Origin: Phocaeicola abscessus CCUG 55929
GTDB taxonomy: Bacteria > Bacteroidota > Bacteroidia > Bacteroidales > Bacteroidaceae
Length of the DNA stretch: 64,000 nucleotides
NCBI RefSeq assembly: GCF_000312445.1
Contig: NZ_HE997182.1
Location: 248,001 to 312,000, forward strand
Direction: 5' to 3'
Shown piece by piece: positions 61,034 through 64,000 of this stretch. The notes under the pieces are model-generated. The model was given only the letters and a program-made list of their open reading frames with translations. It was not told the origin of the DNA and did no database searches. A program made the translations under genes and the position numbers. Position 1 is the first letter of the stretch; the number at the start of each line of letters is the position of its first letter.

Positions 61034-63343
61034 ATGCGTAAATTAGGATTATGGACGGCAACGCTTTTGTTCAGCTTGAACGGGAATGCCATAAACTGGG
61101 CGGCGGTAAGGTCGACAAACGATTACAAGAATCCGGTGGATTATGTCAATCCGTTGATGGGAACCGATTCGAAATTCACGCTCTCCAACGGCAACACGTA
61201 CCCGGCTATCGCTTTGCCGTGGGGGATGAACTGCTGGATGCCTCAAACGGGGAAAATGGGCGACGGATGGGCTTATACCTACGGTGCGGACAAGATCCGC
61301 GGCTTCAAGCAGACGCACCAGCCGAGCCCCTGGATAAACGACTACGGCCAGTTCTCCCTCATGCCGCTCACCGGCCACCTGAAGATCGACGAAAATGAAC
61401 GCGCTTCCTGGTTCTCGCACAAGGCGGAGGTAGCCACTCCCTTTTATTACAGCGTCTATTTGGCCGACTATGACGTAACGACTGAAATCACTCCGACCGA
61501 ACGAGCGGCTTACTTCCGTTTTCATTTCCCTCAGACAAATCACGCTTACCTCTTAATCGACGCTTTCGACCAGGGATCGTACATCAAGATCATTCCTGAA
61601 GAGCAGACAATCATCGGATACACCACCCGAAACAGCGGCGGCGTACCGTCGAATTTCAAAAACTATTTCATCGTCAAATTCGACGCCCCTTTTACGTATA
61701 ACAAAGTATGGGCGGACAATAATATCGTGGAAAATCAACTGGAGCTGACCGCCGATCACGCAGGAGCCGCCGTCGGTTTCGATGCCGAACATGGAACGAT
61801 GATTCATGCCGCAGTAGCTTCTTCGTTCATCAGTTGGGAACAGGCCGAACGGAATCTGAACGAGTTGGAAGGCCTCAGTTTCGACGATACGAAAGAAGCG
61901 GCATACGATCGATGGAACGAGGTCTTGGGGAAAATAAAGGTAGAGGATCCGAACGTCGATCATTTGCGCACGTTTTATTCCTGCCTCTACCGATCTGTCC
62001 TCTTCCCTCGCCAGTTCTTCGAGTACGATGCGGCCGGAAAGCCTGTCCATTACAGTCCGTACGACGGAGAAGTGCACGAGGGTTATCTGTTCACCGATAC
62101 CGGCTTTTGGGATACGTTCCGTTGCCTCTTCCCGTTAGTCAACTTCGTTTATCCTTCAATGGGAGAGAAGATGCAGGAAGGCCTGTTGAACGCATATATG
62201 GAAAGCGGATTCTTCCCCGAGTGGGCCAGTCCGGGACATCGCGATTGCATGATCGGCAACAACTCGGCTCCCGTCGTGGCCGACGCGTATTTAAAAGGCG
62301 TCACGAAAGCGGATGCGGCACAGATGTTCGAAGGCTTGCTGAAAGGCGCCGGCAGCGTGCATCCGAAGATTAGTTCGACCGGCCGCACCGGTTATCGCTA
62401 TTACAACGAGTTGGGCTATATCCCTTACGACGTACATATCGACGAAAACGTAGCCCGTACCTTGGAATATGCTTACGACGACTGGTGCATCTATCGGATG
62501 GGAAAGGAATTGGGACGGCCGGAAAGCGAGATCGCCATCTTCAAGCAACGTTGTCGAAACTATCGGAATGTGTTCGATCCGGCGCACAAACTCATGCGGG
62601 GAAAGAACAAGGACGGGCAGTTCCAATCGCCTTTCAGCCCTTTCAAATGGGGCGACGCCTTTACCGAAGGGAACAGCTGGCATTACACATGGAGCGTTTT
62701 CCACGACGTGCAAGGTTTGATCGACTTGATGGGCGGCCGGGAAGAATTCGTACAGATGCTGGACTCCGTCTTTAAGGTTCCGCCGATCTTCGACGACAGC
62801 TATTACGGAAAAACCATTCACGAGATTCGCGAGATGCAAATCATGAACTTCGGCAACTATGCACACGGCAACCAACCGATCCAACACATGATCTATCTTT
62901 ACAATTATGCCGGTCGGCCCTGGAAAGCGCAGTTCTTACTGCGCGAAGTCATGAACCGCCTGTATGCTGCCACGCCCGACGGCTATTGCGGCGACGAAGA
63001 CAACGGACAGACCTCGGCTTGGTACGTCTTTACCGCCTTGGGCTTCTATCCCGTTTGTCCGGGCAGCAATCAATACGTAGTCGGCACTCCTTATTTCAAG
63101 AAGGCAGTCGTATCGCTGGAAAACGGTAAGGAAATCGTTATCAGCGCTCCGAATAACAGTGACGAAAACTGCTACATCAAATCGATGACTTACAACAAAC
63201 ACAAGTACACCAAGAATTATCTGAATCATTTCGACTTACTGAAAGGCGCTCAAATCTCTTTCGATATGAATAATCGACCTGTGACCAACCGAGGAATCGA
63301 TGACCGCGATTTTCCTTATTCACTCTCGAATGAGGAAAAGTAA
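61034..63343 (+). CDS. GH92-family alpha-mannosidase
   Basis: The protein has 769 residues. The N-terminal signal (MRKLGLWTATLLFSLNGNA) suggests export. The family signature starts at YVNPLMGTDSKFTLSNGNTYPAIALPWGMN. The catalytic-domain segments GFWDTFRCLFPLVNF, FPEWASPGHRDCMIGNNS and GYCGDEDNGQTSAWYVFTALGFYPVCPG are all in place. The final acid-base region is intact. GH92 enzymes are calcium-dependent exo-alpha-mannosidases acting on N-glycans or yeast mannan. Linkage specificity is not set by sequence. It is co-transcribed with YfhO. Confidence 0.94.
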   Translation: MRKLGLWTATLLFSLNGNAINWAAVRSTNDYKNPVDYVNPLMGTDSKFTLSNGNTYPAIALPWGMNCWMPQTGKMGDGWAYTYGADKIRGFKQTHQPSPWINDYGQFSLMPLTGHLKIDENERASWFSHKAEVATPFYYSVYLADYDVTTEITPTERAAYFRFHFPQTNHAYLLIDAFDQGSYIKIIPEEQTIIGYTTRNSGGVPSNFKNYFIVKFDAPFTYNKVWADNNIVENQLELTADHAGAAVGFDAEHGTMIHAAVASSFISWEQAERNLNELEGLSFDDTKEAAYDRWNEVLGKIKVEDPNVDHLRTFYSCLYRSVLFPRQFFEYDAAGKPVHYSPYDGEVHEGYLFTDTGFWDTFRCLFPLVNFVYPSMGEKMQEGLLNAYMESGFFPEWASPGHRDCMIGNNSAPVVADAYLKGVTKADAAQMFEGLLKGAGSVHPKISSTGRTGYRYYNELGYIPYDVHIDENVARTLEYAYDDWCIYRMGKELGRPESEIAIFKQRCRNYRNVFDPAHKLMRGKNKDGQFQSPFSPFKWGDAFTEGNSWHYTWSVFHDVQGLIDLMGGREEFVQMLDSVFKVPPIFDDSYYGKTIHEIREMQIMNFGNYAHGNQPIQHMIYLYNYAGRPWKAQFLLREVMNRLYAATPDGYCGDEDNGQTSAWYVFTALGFYPVCPGSNQYVVGTPYFKKAVVSLENGKEIVISAPNNSDENCYIKSMTYNKHKYTKNYLNHFDLLKGAQISFDMNNRPVTNRGIDDRDFPYSLSNEEK

Positions 63344-63380
63344 TACGAAATTAGTATGAAAGGAACTAAAAAAAGATCTG

Positions 63381-63650
63381 TTCGTCGACGTCCCGAACCC
63401 TGCCGGATACGTTGGAAAACCTGCCCGTTGACGTCCCGGATCCCGCCGGATACGTTGGGTAACCTAAAATTCGACGTTCCGTATCTTGTCGGATAGGTTG
63501 GACAACCTGTCCGTTGAGGTTAGACGACCTCAAATTTGACGTTTCGGACGTATCCGGATAGGTTATCCAACCTATCCGACGGGATAAACAACCTTGCCGA
63601 CGGGATTCGGAACGTGTCCGGCTACGTTGTGGGACGCGACTCTATCCGTT
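63381..63650. repeat. Modular palindromic repeat array 2 (non-coding, about 270 bp)
   Basis: About 12 modules of 21-22 bp with the same half-words as array 1 lie between the GH92 stop and the end of the convergent glycosyltransferase gene. Modules include GGATACGTTGG..AACCTG, GGATAGGTTGGACAACCTGTC and a perfect 10-bp inverted repeat CGGATAGGTT/AACCTATCCG (63555-63578). CCGGCTACGTTGTGGGACG (63618-63636) is the exact reverse complement of the 22-bp unit core of array 1. The modules are less regular than in array 1. No open reading frame is supported. Confidence 0.85.
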
Positions 63651-63693
63651 TGGACGATACATGAAAATGTCCGATCGCACAGTGCACCGGTAC

Positions 63694-64000
63694 CTAAAAG
63701 GTAAAGTTGCGGAGAACGAACCAGGCGTGCCGAAGTACGGTAGCAAAAAACCCATAATGCTTTGACATAATGCGAAAGCGCTCTCTCAAGGAAGCCTGGT
63801 GATTTTCGGTAGTCATACCCTCATTCAAATAGTCGATCAACGTCAGGTGAGTATGGTGAGTAACAGCTGCCTGCTTCAGAATCCGGACGCACCAGTCGAA
63901 ATCGGCCGAAAAACGATAGGTTAAATCGTACGGCGTAGCTTTCGCCAATTTCGTTCTGGCAAAGAAAGCCTGATGACAGACCAGCATCCCGTTCTCAAAA
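63694..64000 (-). CDS. Glycosyltransferase family 2-like protein, partial (C-terminal end)
   Basis: Only the last 101 codons are in the window; the frame continues beyond position 64000. Visible features are MLVCHQAFFARTKLAKATPYDLTYRFSADFDWCVRIL, a GT2-type acceptor/ED motif region, and the tail EGMTTENHQASLRERFRIMSKHYGFFATVL. This matches the end of WcaA/GT2-type enzymes that build surface polysaccharides. The stop at 63694-63696 directly faces array 2. Confidence 0.78.
   Translation of the reverse strand, partial: FENGMLVCHQAFFARTKLAKATPYDLTYRFSADFDWCVRILKQAAVTHHTHLTLIDYLNEGMTTENHQASLRERFRIMSKHYGFFATVLRHAWFVLRNFTF

Overview
This window comes from a member of the phylum Bacteroidota, order Bacteroidales, most like the Parabacteroides/Tannerella side of the order. 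The evidence is the Bacteroidales -7 promoter box (TAnnTTTG) upstream of many start codons, the near absence of Shine-Dalgarno sites, SusC/SusD pairs, BtuB/BtuG-type cobalamin uptake genes, DUF4491, head-GIN and DUF1080 proteins, and PUL-linked ECF sigma/FecR regulation. The genus is inference.

Layout. 1-1200: AT-richer tail of a probable integrated element (a lipoprotein gene with an in-frame amber codon, 11-bp phased repeats) ending at a tRNA-Met gene. 1202-19081: mostly core metabolism: glycerate kinase; Ca2+ P-type ATPase, HAD phosphatase and RibF; TypA and a THUMP-like methyltransferase; SufE with an M28 peptidase; a C26-M19 fusion enzyme divergent from phosphate butyryltransferase and butyrate kinase; DUF4491 and an Lrp regulator; a membrane acyltransferase with an operator-like palindrome; and a DUF6249-like/ECF sigma/membrane protein operon. 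19201-29678: NUDIX, a large TPR protein and an outer-membrane barrel; a head-GIN lipoprotein; a PAP2 phosphatase with an SDR; RNase R. 29702-34630: a decayed SusD tail followed by a Tat-exported Gfo/Idh oxidoreductase and a HEAT-DUF1080 protein, a plausible oxidative (3-keto) glycoside-cleaving pair. 34714-36603: cysS and rpsO.

37335-46665 (minus strand): one cobalamin-uptake operon. A cobalamin riboswitch precedes btuB and btuG, then three tandem paralogous PKD lipoproteins, a DUF4465 lipoprotein and a fourth, longer PKD-family lipoprotein, ending in a strong terminator. 46759-57147 (minus strand): a PUL controlled by an ECF sigma factor and a FecR anti-sigma factor, with SusC (carrying an STN signalling domain), SusD, a Tat-exported GH20-like barrel, DoxX and a Gfo/Idh enzyme. 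A small RNA gene with its own promoter and terminator lies opposite the susC leader, as in DonS-type PUL repression. 57245-64000: Pfs-LuxS (AI-2 synthesis), divergent YfhO and GH92, and the C-terminal end of a glycosyltransferase.

The most unusual feature is a pair of non-coding arrays at 36664-37268 and 63381-63650. Both are built from about 21-22 bp modules (two helical turns). Each module is an imperfect palindrome assembled from a small vocabulary of interchangeable half-words. In the first array blocks are tandemly repeated with periods of 22, 43 and 64 bp, that is 1, 2 and 3 modules. Both arrays sit between convergent gene ends, and they share words in direct and inverted orientation. 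I do not recognise this as a described element.
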